Shown piece after piece: positions 1-64,000 of a stretch of 64,000 nt of DNA. The position numbers were made by a program, and so were the translations under genes. The notes beneath the pieces are model-generated. The model was not told the origin of the DNA, made no database searches, and worked only from the letters and a program-made list of their open reading frames with translations. The DNA is taken from contig CM075857.1 of assembly GCA_037975125.1 (NCBI GenBank), forward strand, positions 88,859,199 to 88,923,198, read 5' to 3'. How positions within the stretch are numbered: the stretch's first letter is position 1; every line of letters starts with the position of its first letter. The DNA comes from Latrodectus hesperus. Its lineage: Eukaryota > Arthropoda > Arachnida > Araneae > Theridiidae.

Positions 1-101
1 GATTTATATTAAAGTTAAACAAACATTATATGCAGAATAATATGTGCAAATTACAGCAATAACTTATTTTGATAAAAATTTAACTAAACGAAATAGCATA
101 C

Positions 102-51127
<51,026 letters not shown>

Positions 51128-52645
51128 CTGTTGAACAGAAATAACACCATTTAGAAAAAAAGATAAAAATAAAATACATTATTGTTATTTATTTAAGAAC
51201 CTTTGATATTTATAAGTTTGAGATATGTATTATATTATGCTTAAACAAAATATAGCTGTACTCCCTAACTAAATCCTAAAACTTAACAAAATCTCCCAAA
51301 TATTAAATTCTTGCAAGTTTATAAAAATAACAAGATTAAAACATAAAATTAAATACAAATCAGTTACTTAATATTAAACATTTTAAACCTTGAAACACAT
51401 TATAAAAAATATTACTACTGTTTTAAAAAATATGAATGTTAAAAATAAAAAAAATATTCCAATACTACATAAATAAACATAATAATTTATTTTTGAAAAT
51501 CGTATTTTAACTAAAGAAAAATTATTTATTTATAAATGAGATCAATCAATTTATATGCAATAGATATTGACTTATTATTTTTTATAAAATTGTGTCAAAT
51601 AAACAATCTATAATTGATATTAATTTTAGGAACAATAACAGGAAAGTATGTCATATTTTAATAAATATTGTTAATAATTATTATAATAATTTAATAAATT
51701 ATATTATAAGAACTTAATAAATTTTAATAAATAGTACTATGTCATAAATTATATACAAAAAGTAGTTTTAAAATTGCAATATTAATTAAATGATGATGAT
51801 TTAAATGTATAAAATCTAATTGGGGTAATTATGGGAAATCTTCTAAAATTCTGTAGTTCAAAGCAATCTATTTTTACAGCTTTACATGATTCAATGACAT
51901 TTATTAACACATCTATGACAAAATGGATGAAAAATGTAAAATATTATTGAATTCCTTTATATGTTTTCAACGTTTTAAAATTCTACGTAATAAGGACTCT
52001 TCGTGGTCTAGTGACGTGTTTTACAACGTCAAAAATTGTAAGTTCTATTTTACTGCCGAAAAAAAATTAAATGATATTGAAACATTTTCTGCATTCTGCA
52101 TGCATATTGGATGAAGCGAGTGCATGAAAAATTTCAGGGTTTCCTCCCTAGTGAAACAAGAAAAAGATCCATTATCTACAAAAAAGTTCATATGAAAGAC
52201 AGATGAGCAATGGATACTTAAATAAGCCTTATATCAACATCCAACAGTTAGTCTGCACACTATGCGATACAGAAAGTTTCAATTATATGTATTTGAAATG
52301 CATTCTTCGGAAAATATCTTTCTCCAATTTGCAGGATGTTCATATATACGCTTGAAGCATTCTAGAATTAGGCATTATTGGTTAATGGTTCTTAGCTTAT
52401 TTAATGATTTAAAAGCAGAATTAATTACAGAATCAATAAAAGAATAAATGATGACGCAAAATTATGGCATAATTTAAATGAAATGACCTTTCAATCTAAC
52501 AAAACATTTTCAACCATTTATGGTAAAAATTGTATATAAAAAAACTTTACCATGAAACAGCCAAAAGGTTTAATTTAATGGAGTGAATGCGATGAGTAAT
52601 TATTTTACTGAAAAATATTACTTTTTACTTTAAAATCATCTGATT

Positions 52646-52649
<4 letters not shown>

Positions 52650-52740
<91 letters not shown>
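52650..52740. repeat. (TA)n microsatellite, about 90 bp
   Basis: Pure TA repeat. Confidence 0.97.
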
Positions 52741-52741
<1 letters not shown>

Positions 52742-55193
52742 TAGATATTGTGAAAATAATTGATCGGAGAATTTCTTTCTTTAGCTAATATAAAAAATTA
52801 ACAATCAGCTGAGTTTTAAACTATTTTATTATACATTGTGGTATAAAATTTCTTAAGTAACTTTTTATAATAAATATGAAAATATCATGTTTTTCAAAAT
52901 AAGTGCGCATGCAATTTTTGATTATTTAATATTTAAATAACTAAAAATATTGAGTGAATGCAGAAAAGTGTCTTTAAGAAGAATTTACTTCAAAAACATA
53001 AATAAATATTCTGAGAAAAAAAACTATTTTGAAATATATAAGCGTTACAATAAATGAACTTAATTGGTATAAAAAAATTGGGTCATAACTTTTGAATTTT
53101 AATAAATTTTATTGATTTCACACTATTATTCTATTCAAGTATTTTTAAAAGAAAAAAATTGAATATTATTATAATTTTTATACAAAAAGTTAAGCTAAAT
53201 TAATAAAATTACATTTTTAAGGCGTCACTTTAAAATTTTAATTTTAATAATTAAAACAAAATAATATTCAGCTCATTGCAAATCATGACAAATTTTAAAA
53301 CTGAGATTATGAATTATTTCTTAAAAATTCTCTCTACTCTTTTATCAAACTACAAAACAAATTAACAAACTTATAAATCCTTTACAATCAAAGGTATAAA
53401 AATAAACTATTTAGTTCCAAGAACGAACATCAGGTGGCGATACCTATTCCAACGTTTTTCCACTCGTCACGCTTTCTGCGCAATTTACTTTCAGGAAGTC
53501 GTTTAGATAAAGACAATGAAATAGAAGTTAAACCTGCTTTCAAAAAGAACGAAAAAATTATTTTAAATGGAGAATTATATGTTTTAAATCTGATATGAGC
53601 ATATATTAAAATATTAATAAAAGGTGCCTAAATTAAATTAGAAATTTTCTCAATGGTTAAACTATAATATAAATTAAAATTATAGTATGCTTTGATTTGA
53701 AAAATACCATATGAAGTAACAGCTTATTCGATTTTATCTACTTAACTTCTATATGCTCTTCACTTAAAGTGGTCTTTTCTATTTGGTATTCTTCATTCAC
53801 TTTCCAAGAAAGAAATGATATCAAACATTTACCCAACATTCAAGAATGTTTGGTAATTTTATCTCAAGCACCTCCTTGGCACTATAGTTCCAAGAAACGA
53901 AATCGACTGAAACAAATCCGAAATTGAAGAAGCAAACCATGTAGACCAATATCAATCACGGAGACGATATTGACATCAAAACAGGAAATTGAATTTCGAA
54001 TCATTGAAGTACCAGACAGATTAAAGCCATGGAATTCTGGGCAATGAGAGCTTAGATTGGCCCTTAAGATCTTTTAAGTGGCCTTTGAAGACAGAGTAGT
54101 CTCAGCTGAATTTAGCTTGTCAGGACAACGTATTTGGACATCGGAAAGCTGTCCCCTAGCAACAGGCTTAACATTGATTTTCTTTCAATTCAATATTTTG
54201 ATAACGATAGACAAAACTGCATATTTTGATAATAACGAAACTCGATAGTTAAAGTGTCGTTATTGATTTTACATTTCATGAATTCAAATAAATTTGTGCA
54301 AATTAAGTAAATTAGAAAAAAATTTAATCAATTTACAGGAGCACTTCAATACAACAAAAAGCAAAACTAAATATAGAAAATGAAAATTAATTTTTTTTAC
54401 TATTATTAAATTTTTCATACTCAATTAAATAAGCAATCAATGTATAAAACCGAATTACGTATTTAAAGTAAATTACATGTAAAGAAAACAATAACTGCGA
54501 GTTGACGGAAATCATAAAAATTGGTAATTAAAATAATTTTCATTTAATACATTTTGTGTACGATAAACGCTACTTTTAAAAATATTCATTAAACATACTG
54601 AAACAATAATTTTTATCAGCAATTCTTGCTTTTGAAGGGTGGTGTTTTTGCGATTACACAATTTTATTTAGGAAACAATTAATTATTCTTTCCAATGAAG
54701 AATATATATTTTTAAGAACATTAACTGGTCTCCACAAGCTAATTTTATAGCGTTCCGTTTGCGTAAAAACTATGCCGTTGCATAACTTTGTGAAGGATTA
54801 ATATGAATCAAAACTATGAAGACCATTAATTACTATCACAGTTATAAGTAAAGTGAGTAAATTATTTACTGTGACACTAACATAAACTTACAAGAATTAA
54901 ATTTTTACAGCTTAAATTAAAAAACTACTCATTCTGAAAAAGTTTGCCTTTTAATTATTATTACCTTAAAATAGCTCGTTGTTATTTTAAGAAGAATTTT
55001 TTTAAATAGTTGGGTTTAATTTTTAACTCATCTATCTATAGATTAGAAAAACAAATATTTGAAAAAATGAAGGAAGCGCAAAATCCTTGGAAAAACTTGC
55101 GCGAGCGACTCCTCATCTTTAAAGGATGTTTCAGCGCGTCCATCCTTTAGTTGAACCGTTTATATCCCAGAGAGCACTTTCCTATCCATCCAT

Positions 55194-55223
55194 CATTCCT
55201 AACTGCTTTTGTAGTTAGGAATG
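55194..55223. repeat. Short perfect hairpin
   Basis: CATTCCTAACT and AGTTAGGAATG are exact 11-bp arms around an 8-nt loop, in a GC-richer island. Could be a chance structure or part of an unknown element. Confidence 0.6.
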
Positions 55224-56467
55224 AATGCAGCAGTTTATGTCGGAAAAAATGAAATACGTGGGTTAACGATGCTGAATTTTTTTGAGAAAAATGTCTGCTA
55301 TAAGCTTTTGTTCCGTCATCACTTGTGAAAAAAAATAATTTCGGTCTTGTTTCTTGACTGAATTTTATGGATTAATGTATCTGACATTCGCTTCATCTTT
55401 CTAACTGAAAGATATCTTTTATTAGCAACGGACAAATTCACAAACGAAAAAATTTTAAAAATGGAATTTCAGTTACGTAATATTAAAATTTAAAATTAAA
55501 AATAATTAAATGCAAAAAAGGATATTTAATTGGTAATTTGCAAGGTATTTATATATTGATAATATAAATTAAAGGAGTTAATATAAATGAAATTAATAAT
55601 CTCACTATAGTATGAAAAATAAGGCAAAAGTATTACAATGTCTTATTATAGAAATGAGATTATCTCAACTTTAAAATCAAAATATTTGGATTTATTCTAA
55701 GCTTTAAAGTTGGCTTCTACTTTATGAGTTAAAATTATTAATTCTTAAGCATATTTTAACCATATCTTTATAAACCATTAACATTTCAATATATTTTTAT
55801 GTAAAATTAAGGTTATCAAAGCATGATGGGGCTAACTTTTGAATTTTTTTATGTCATGAGCAATAAAATAAGTAGTTTAGTTCTGATAACATTTCTTCAT
55901 TTTTCACTCGAATAATTAAATGTTTATTTTGGGTTTTTATAATAAAGACTTTTTATTTCAAAACTATCGCCTCAGATGTTCTAAATGTTCCATAATCATA
56001 TATTTAATTGAAAAACTTATAACTTCTTTATTTGTAAATTTTATTAGAAAGTTTTTATTTGAAAAACTTCTGATAAGAAAAATGTAAAGATTTTAAAAAT
56101 AAATAGGTATATTATATTTTATCTAAAAAATAACTCATGGCAGAATTAACAACTACCATTTGTACGAAATTGAAAAACGAAGGATATTCACAAATATTTA
56201 TGGTCTTAATATTTATTGTTACCTTTTAAGAATTAAAAAAGTTGGAAAAAGCGAATTTCATATTATGTAGGAAAGTTTTAATTCAATTCAAAATTGCAAA
56301 CTTTACATTCGTTTGCAATTCATAAACCATTAAATACTTGATTAAGTTTTCAATAAACCCAAATTATAGCATTACTTGCTTTACCTTGCATGTGCATTGA
56401 ATATTTAATGCACTATACTACAAGGCAGTAATTGATTAAAGTGAAAGTTTGAAATTTATAAGATCTG

Positions 56468-56468
<1 letters not shown>

Positions 56469-56520
<52 letters not shown>
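56469..56520. repeat. (TA)n microsatellite
   Basis: About 52 bp of TA. Confidence 0.95.
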
Positions 56521-56527
<7 letters not shown>

Positions 56528-59500
56528 TAATTTATAGTTATAAAATAAAATTTACCAGGCAAAAAATATTTTTCATAAAATTAATTAACATAAAAAATCA
56601 AACAATAAGTACTTTTATATAAAAATCTGATAACTTCTTTCGTCGTAAAGTTAACAACAGCGCACTTACAATTTGCTAAAATATTAAAACATGATAAAGC
56701 TTAAGTGTAAGAGTTTGCATCAAACATTATTAAAAAAATCATGCATCAAAAACCATGTTAATATTTAATTATTTAAACAAATATAAAAAATAGTGAAAAC
56801 CTAATTGTTTTTTCCTACCGCAAAGAACAAGAGGGACAAACATTTTCTGAATAACTCAGCGAAGTTTCTCTGATACTTCATCAACATGAGATAATCATGG
56901 ATTTCCACCAAATAATGTTCATTTAGAATTCCCCCAAGAGACATGAATGTTGAAAAAAAAAACAGTATTTTTTCTTTAAAAGAAAAAGGACAATCCAATT
57001 GAATTTAATTTATCATTCCCACGAGCTTCCTCAGAAAGCAAAACAAGAAAGAATAGAAATGAAAAGAATGGCTTCTTCAGGTCAATAAACAAATTGATCA
57101 AGAAATGGAACCAAGATATATATATATATATATATATTTATCACATAACAGAGAGGCTGTCTCTTCCTCAATGGAGGGTGGTAAAATAATTAAAAACAAA
57201 AAGGAATAAAAATATAAAAAAATGGAATGAAAATAGAATTCCGCCATGTTCTTCTCTAGGTAGTTTGAGAGGCTGTCTAACTTCACGAACTCAAACATTG
57301 ATTGTGGAGACGCACAAGAGAGCTCTAATTAGTATAAAGAATTGGGAGTCCAATTACAAAAAAGGCAGAAAAAATTATGCGAAGAAAGAAAGAAAAAATA
57401 ATGATGTAGGTAAGCTAAAAGAAGAAAGAAAATGGGAAAAAATTTATCCCTGAGTATAGGGAGTTTGGCTTAACATAAAAAAAGTGTTTTTGTTTTTGAT
57501 GAGAGTCACTGGAAGAAGTACTGTTGAAAAACAACAAGAATTGAAAATAAGAAATGTTTTAATTACTTTTTGTCAAGTTTCCGCATAAATAACGACAAAA
57601 TTTTAAAATGTGATTTTTTAATTTAAATTTTTTTTCTTGTAAACTAAAAATTAAACTTTTAATGTAATAACTGTTAGGTGATATGAAAATAACTGTTTTT
57701 TTAAGAAAATACTTAGAGCCAAAAGTCAACTAATGTTACTATTATAAAAAACATTTATAAGTCAGTAGTCTTGGTAAGAAAAAGATTTAATATCATCATG
57801 TGCAAATATTTAAATTTTTGTATTATATTAGGTTAAATCTTATTACATTTGTTAAACATATACTGTTCAGTAAAACTTTAAAAAAGATTCTATTATTTTT
57901 TGTGTCTAATATAAGTAAATCCTTAATATTTAATTTATTTAGTTAATTGGGTTATAATTTCGTACATATATGTGCAAATAATTTCTGTGTATTAACATAA
58001 TAATATAAACAATATTTCCTCATTTTATACTTACATAATTTTAAATGAATTTCCTTTATATCATTATTTTTTATGCTTCTCATTTTTAATACATTGAACT
58101 TTTAATGCGCGAATGTTCCATTTCACAAACGAGTTTTTATGTTTTAAAAAAAAATTAATAAATAACATTTCTATTTATATTATAAAAACTATTTTCATAT
58201 AAAAGCATCTTTTATTTTTTCATTTCATAATTATCAATACAACTTTGGAAAGATTTCAGATATACTATACATTCAAAAAGGCAATAATAGTGGGTAATTG
58301 TAATAAAAAAATATCTCTTAATACAAAGTTATAAAATTTTATAAGTTATTATTTTTAGCAAAGCTTTGAAAAATCCAAAGACTGTTTTTTTTTCTAATTT
58401 CTTTATTTAAATCGATTTTGCTGATTCTCATATTTTGTCTTTAAATTTTACTTAAACACACTTGTATATTTATCTGAATTTTATGTCTTAAAAATTAAAA
58501 AGAAAAGACTAAAAGCTTATAGACAGAACAGGTTAGCTGAATTTTTTCTCATTATTCAGCAATTGTTGAATAGTCAATGCCTTTCATTACTATTAGCAAT
58601 ATTTTTCTTTGCTTTATTAATCAACAATTTACTTATTAACAATATGCTTTAATACCGCCAACGATAATATTAATTAGAAATTAATAATGATAGCAAAATC
58701 TAAGTAAAAAGTAATAATTTAAAAATCATTTATAAGATAATTTTTAATTTTCAGTTTAAACATTAATGCAATTAAATTAGTTGTGTTATCTTCACAAAAG
58801 TTAAAAGTAAACATTATAGCTAAATTTAGTTAAAAAAATGTTAATTTATTTTGCATGGTGTATTTCATGAATGAAGATTTTCTTAAAATTTTAATTTTAC
58901 TTTTTGTTATATGGGTCAAATAATTTTTCGATTATTTTCTTTATTACTAATTATTTATTTTATAAAGAATTTAAAAGCGTATGAGAATTTCTTAAAAAAG
59001 TTTTGAAGTTTTTAGACAATTTTACTTAGTATTCTCTTTGTTCACCAATATATTGACTGTCACTCATCAAATCTCTAAGTAAGTTCTAAATCTGCACATA
59101 TAATTTGTATGCAATTAAAATATTTAAGTAATTTATAAATTTCAGAATTTTCTTTGTTCCACAAAAAGAAACTTTAAATTTCTTCAATAAAACAAATTTA
59201 ATTCCAAATTGCAAAATTTTTATTTAATAGAATAATTTTTATTTAATGGAATTCTCTATAGCTAAAAATGATTTAGTTTTCTTATTAAACTAACAGGAAT
59301 AAAACTGAGATGAATTTTTAAAGTGAAAAACAATTGCATAATATACAAAATAAAATTTAAATTTTTCAATTAAATTTGTAATTATTCCTAAAAATTCTTC
59401 TCAATAAAACAATAAAACTGTTTTTATTACGTTTCTTTTACATTCTTTAAAAATTATGAGTACAGATAATAATGTGTATGACAATAAATAGGAAGAACAT

Positions 59501-61016
59501 ATATTTATTATATAAAAATATTTGAATGCATATTTAATTACAAGTTTTGAAAGAATCCTACGGTCATCTTGAAGTAACAATGTAGAAATAAAAATCTATA
59601 ACGCCTATGCTCCAAAAAACAAATAATATAATAAATTATAAAAATTTCTGATTTTAAAAGCATAATGCTAATGGTAATTTTGCAAGCAAAAAAGAGACAT
59701 AGTGGTTCCATTTGATTGTTTAAGAGATTGAATACAACAGCATCAAATTACAGCATTTATTTAGAGACCATATATGACTAATTTTCAACATGGTTTCGCA
59801 ACAACTCTAATGTTTTCACTTTAATATAACCTCGACACAATTTATTTAAAATCAATTTTTGGGAGACGAATCGAATGAATGATTACAGACTTAAACACAA
59901 AAATCGTGATCGCTCTAAGTTATTCTAACTAAAGTCTGTAGTAAGTAATCTAAAAGAAACACAAATTCGCAATTAAAGATTAAACCGAATGAATTTACTG
60001 AATGATTGGTAATGCAATTATTGATATGACTTACATGGGAATGATTATTCATATTATTTGTAGGAAAAAAATTAGAAGTAAAGGAAATCAATTTATTAAA
60101 TTGAATCTATCGAGGTCATGCAGCTTGTATTTTAAACTGTGTATGAAGGAAATGTTCAGCTGTTTATTTTTATTTATTACAGAGTAAAGAATATAAAATC
60201 AATTTAAATCATTAAACCAAATATTCTCCATTAGTCATATCTAAATGTAATGAAAGTTTTGCCACATATCTAAAAAAATTCGAACAAATAATGCCACAAA
60301 TCTAATTTATTTGAGGGATAATAAATTGAAAAATTACAATTTGTGTCATGAGCTAATTTTACTAAAGCAGTTTAAAATGAAGTAGGAATTTAGGGTAAAA
60401 TGTAATTACACATATAAAAAAATATAATGTATAAAATTACTTTTCACAAGCGATTACAAACATTCTCCTTTTAATTTAGAAACAAATAATTATTTGATGT
60501 TTCTAAAATGCAGGAAAATATTACTTGTTATAATTGGTTGCAAAAAATTATTTGCAAGAAAGTAAAATTTCCCTTACTCTGAAATTAACAATTCCTAACT
60601 TTAATGATTAAATCTAAACTGAATTGATTTTTTCGGAGGAAAAAATAATGTAAGAATTTATTGGTATTGCATTTATATTATTATTCATTTATAATCAATT
60701 CTAGATTATATATTTCATTTATTTTCTTTTATGAAATTAAGTTTTATTAGAAGAATTTGAATTAAATTTTTCTCTTTAAATCATAAATTTATTTATTGTT
60801 TTTAAATTTCCTACGGTGATTACTATTTAGAAACAGTTACATTATTAAATTTTAGAAGTCTTTTATTAATAAAAAGGCAAGTTTAACAAAACTAATCAGT
60901 TTTTTTTTCAATTTTTGACATTAGTTTGTTATTAATACTTTTGGCTCACATCTTTTTTGAAAAATAGAAGAATTCTAGACACGTTTCTCTTGTTTCGAAA
61001 GTAAAAGTAGAATCAT

Positions 61017-61715
61017 TTTCCTTATAAATCGCCAACCAACTAAGGCCGATGGAAGAAGATGCGTAGACAATGTTTTAAGACAAGACATTTCAAACCAAAT
61101 GGTTATGAAAGAACACTGAGCGTCCCGTTGTAAAGTTCAGAGTGCAGCGTTTCTCACGCAATCAACCGCGTCAAGGGCAGTCGGGCGTAGCAGATATAGC
61201 CTCTAGCTATCATTAATTCCAAAGAGGCACAAAACTTAGGTCGAGAGGGGACAAAAATCCTGACAATTAACTATATCTAGGGTTGATCAGCTAGAGACTC
61301 TTTTACCAAAGAAGCGAAACAAAAAAAAAAGAAAGCAGGGTCTTCATGTCCCGTCCATTGAGAAAGCAAGTCTTGTCGATAGACCCTATTGTCCACAAAT
61401 GAGTTGGTTTGGCATAGGCCAATCACAGCCCTTGGAGATAGCGGGCTTAGATACAAAAAGAATGGGAGAATGGGTTGGCGGGATATAGAAGTTGAAATCG
61501 TTAGAATCCAGAACCACTCAGGCGTTGTAGTTCTAATGTGTTAAAGTCAAATATTCTTAAATTCGCAGCTCCTGCGCAAATTGGATAAGAGAAAGAGACG
61601 GTGAAAAGCGCCAGTTCACCCTCATCAGCCCACGCGGTCTATACGGTCAGAGAATAAGACAAAATAATATCTTCGGACAGCAGCTGAGAGAAAGGATATT
61701 ACACGCCTACACAAA
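61017..61715. other. GC-richer non-coding island, candidate promoter or enhancer
   Basis: About 700 bp of balanced base composition in otherwise very AT-rich DNA. It has a CCAAT-type phrase (GGCCAATCACAG, 61408-61419) and a TTATAAAT at its left edge (61022-61029), but no long frame on either strand. By position it could be a regulatory region or 5' untranslated exon of the sns-like gene, or an old repeat. Confidence 0.25.
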
Positions 61716-62851
61716 TTGGATGAAAATGTATTTCATTTATCCACTTTCTGTTTCTTCTCATACATTTATTGCTGAACAGAAAACAATAAAAGCTGTAATT
61801 CATTTCTGCGGATTTTTTCCTTTATTTACAATTTGCAATTTAAATATATGCATATTTTATCACATATAGTGATATACAGAAAAGATTGAAATTACAAATT
61901 ATTTGTGTCACAAGCAGTATACGAAATTATTAAGAAATATTTAATCAACAATACTGCATAATGCTGCTACAACAACTGTTACTGCTTTACATTTCTTTAT
62001 TAAAATCTTCCAATATTTTAAACACACTGAAGAAATAGGGATGTCTATAAGCACATATAATCGTAACTAAGAGTTTTAAGATGTAATCGAAATTTACTAA
62101 ATAAATATCTGAATCATTTAGTATGTAAAAAAGTAATATAGTTAAGAATTTTAAATTTATTCTCTTCATGATTAAATTTTAAAGAATGAATTCATTAATT
62201 TTCAATGAATACATTTAAATTTCAAGCCTCAAGATAAATGAACTATTTATAATTTGTTTTGCAGCTAAATAATTATTAAAATCAATAACAATAAATATGA
62301 TGGACTATATGCAAAAACGGGAAATGTGTAACATAAGCTTGTAGTTATGATGAGAAGAATTTACATTTCTCATCGTGAAGTAAAATAAAAATTAAAACAA
62401 ATAATCCATCGAATATTTTAACGCGTGATTCATTATATAATACAAATTAATATATTTAATTGTAAAATATTATATAAATTGTATTTTACATTAAATAAGT
62501 ATGAAACATTAAATTCGATATATTATAACACTTGGCAACTATTAGCATTTATTTTTTCTATCTAAATTTCTCATAGAAATCAACTAATAGCAGTGTAATC
62601 AATTATTCTGCCTTTTCCTTTAATAACAGATTAAAATTTTTAAAAAATGTTTCCACTAAATTTATTCAGTTATTAATTTAGCCTATTCAATCGCAATCGA
62701 ATATATAACAATAAACTATCAGAAGATTAACTGTTTCATCAAAATGCATCCACTTGCTTTTTCAACAATAATACCATGTAGATAAAAAGAACAGTAAAAA
62801 TATTTATTTGAAGAGGAAGTATAAAATAACAGAAGAGGTGTTTGGACTTAC

Positions 62852-62945
62852 CCATCCAGGTGGTGGATATGATATAAGACCAAGTGGGCGATACGCGTTT
62901 CGCATTGGAAATGAACCTTGATACCTCTACAGTATCCAGTAACAT
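62852..62945 (-). other. Exon-like island with consensus splice donor
   Basis: A roughly 48% GC segment ending in TGGATGG|GTAAGT on the minus strand. The ATG frame from 62945 ends in phase 1, the phase required by the Ig1 exon at 51127. The peptide (MLLDTVEVSRFISNAKRV and on) is not a signal peptide, so this may be a 5' non-coding exon, an exon of another transcript, or coincidence. Confidence 0.2.
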
Positions 62946-64000
62946 CGAGGTACGAAATAAGAAATAAAAAATTCGATATATAAAATAATATCGAATAAAA
63001 ACGCATCAATATGACTCCCCAAAGTATCATTCATCATTTGCAAACAAAGACGCAAAAACGTTTTTATTGTGCTATTCATCCTGGCAGAGACCAAGCTTCG
63101 ATAACTTCTTCTTTTTCTCACAATTTCGACTTTCCCTTTTTATTTTCTACACCGAAAGTTTGCACAGACGTTCATAGTCAAAAATATATAAGAGAAATCG
63201 CTCCAAAAATATTTCCAGACAGTACGCCGAAAGAATACATTAAGAAGAACACGTTCTAATGGGTAGTACAAATCACGGTAAGGAATATTTTTGACTTTGA
63301 ATGATGGAACTGTGTGTACATTTATGGAAAAAGTAGGAAAATATAAGGAAAATACTGGGTTTATTTATTTTGAACTTCAAGAATTTTACTCCTATGCCTA
63401 TTTTTCTTGATGTTTCCCCTCACTTAAAATGAAAGGCAAAGAATTCAATTATATCAATATACAGTGATCTTTTTATTTAGAAACGCCATTATTTTATTCT
63501 ATTTTTTTATCATATTGACTTTTTAAATGTGCCTATGATTCGCACTTTTTTCCTTCGCCATCATTAATTCTTACTTTTATTATATTAAATATTTGGAAAC
63601 ATATTTTGTTTTAATTGTAACATAACAGAGTTAAAAATACAATTAAAATTCTTTAATATACGTATTGAATCGAACTTTAATTACACTATTTCACTTAAAA
63701 ATCAAATATCATCTGCACCATATAAATCTGTATATTAATATACCACTTTTGAAACCAAATGATCTATAAATTAACAGCACTTATTGTTTAGTAATTGTAA
63801 ACCCATTATAAATGTATGTAAATTTTTTGTGAATTTGATTAATTAAGGAAATTTAAAAATATTTGAAGCAATCTAACGACATTAGCATTTGCAGAAAGCC
63901 TAAATTATCTGAAAACATTTAGCAATTTTAACTTGTTAATAAATACTTACCTTCCTTCCAAAAATCAAGCACTATTTTAACCAAAATTATTTAGTTTACC

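Larger units (their letters stand above)
51128..64000 (-). other. Sequence 5' of the first visible sns-like exon
   Basis: 12.9 kb, presumably the intron upstream of the Ig1 exon, possibly including 5' parts of the gene. It contains TA arrays (52650-52740, 56469-56520, short one 57117-57137) and mixed-composition islands at 53850-54190, 55070-55330, 61017-61715 and 62850-62950. I found no signal-peptide exon that fits in phase 1. The rest is AT-rich with only chance frames. Confidence 0.5.

Noticed and set aside
57098..57298. Minus frame with a hydrophobic start (MAEFYFHSIFLYFYSFLFLI) as signal-peptide exon of the sns-like gene
   Set aside because: No splice donor giving the required phase 1 with a split Gly; hydrophobicity follows from T-rich sequence. 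Likely chance.
63011..63259. 82-codon plus frame near the right end
   Set aside because: No recognisable domain; composition consistent with chance.
63951..64000. Second donor-like site (GGAAG|GTAAGT) on the minus strand at the window edge
   Set aside because: The phase-1 frame has a stop shortly upstream and no start codon, so it is not a fitting first coding exon.

Overview
The window looks like arthropod nuclear DNA, most likely from a spider. It is very AT-rich, has long introns and many (TA)n microsatellites, and carries remnants of several transposon families. Its one well-preserved host gene is an arthropod nephrin-family immunoglobulin gene. The spider assignment is an inference: the gag-pol of the LTR element resembles retroelement proteins I recall from orb-weaver and related spider genomes. 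Nothing in the window suggests bacterial DNA, and I see no operons, CRISPR arrays or rRNA genes. The host gene runs on the minus strand across the window from about 51.1 kb down to 0.1 kb. It is a homologue of Drosophila sticks-and-stones/hibris and vertebrate nephrin, a cell-adhesion receptor of myoblast fusion, nephrocyte slit diaphragms and synapse or eye patterning. I resolved eleven internal exons (50999-51127, 29392-29513, 26724-26781, 25722-25874, 13774-13941, 11541-11831, 9248-9459, 5593-5680, 4931-5067, 4665-4818, 102-160). Every junction keeps the reading frame. Together they encode about 524 residues: five complete Ig domains, each with both cysteines and the core tryptophan, and the start of a sixth. 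The signal-peptide exon (5' side, above 51 kb) and everything after the start of Ig6, including the transmembrane and cytoplasmic parts, are not visible. Layout: 0-14 kb holds exons for the end of Ig2 to the start of Ig6, with a 449-bp TA array near 11 kb. At 14111-20184 lies a young LTR retroelement, in an intron and antisense to the host gene. From 20-30 kb there are intron sequence, a 31-bp minisatellite, a perfect hairpin, and three exons for the middle of Ig1 and Ig2. From 29.5-51 kb there is a 21.5-kb intron with a piggyBac fragment (39.0-39.6 kb), a decayed mariner (41.1-42.4 kb), a tRNA-derived SINE (47.57-47.94 kb) and several TA arrays. From 51-64 kb there is sequence 5' of the first visible exon, with two GC-richer islands of unknown role. 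The most interesting item is the LTR element. Its single 1263-codon gag-pol frame has the order gag, protease, integrase, reverse transcriptase, RNase H, so integrase precedes RT as in the Gmr1 group of Ty3/gypsy elements. Its capsid C-terminus is SCAN-like. The catalytic core of the reverse transcriptase is missing through a clean in-frame deletion, while the RNase H, protease and integrase active sites remain and the LTRs differ only in one T-run. That pattern suggests a recently mobilised, RT-less copy that depended on an autonomous relative.
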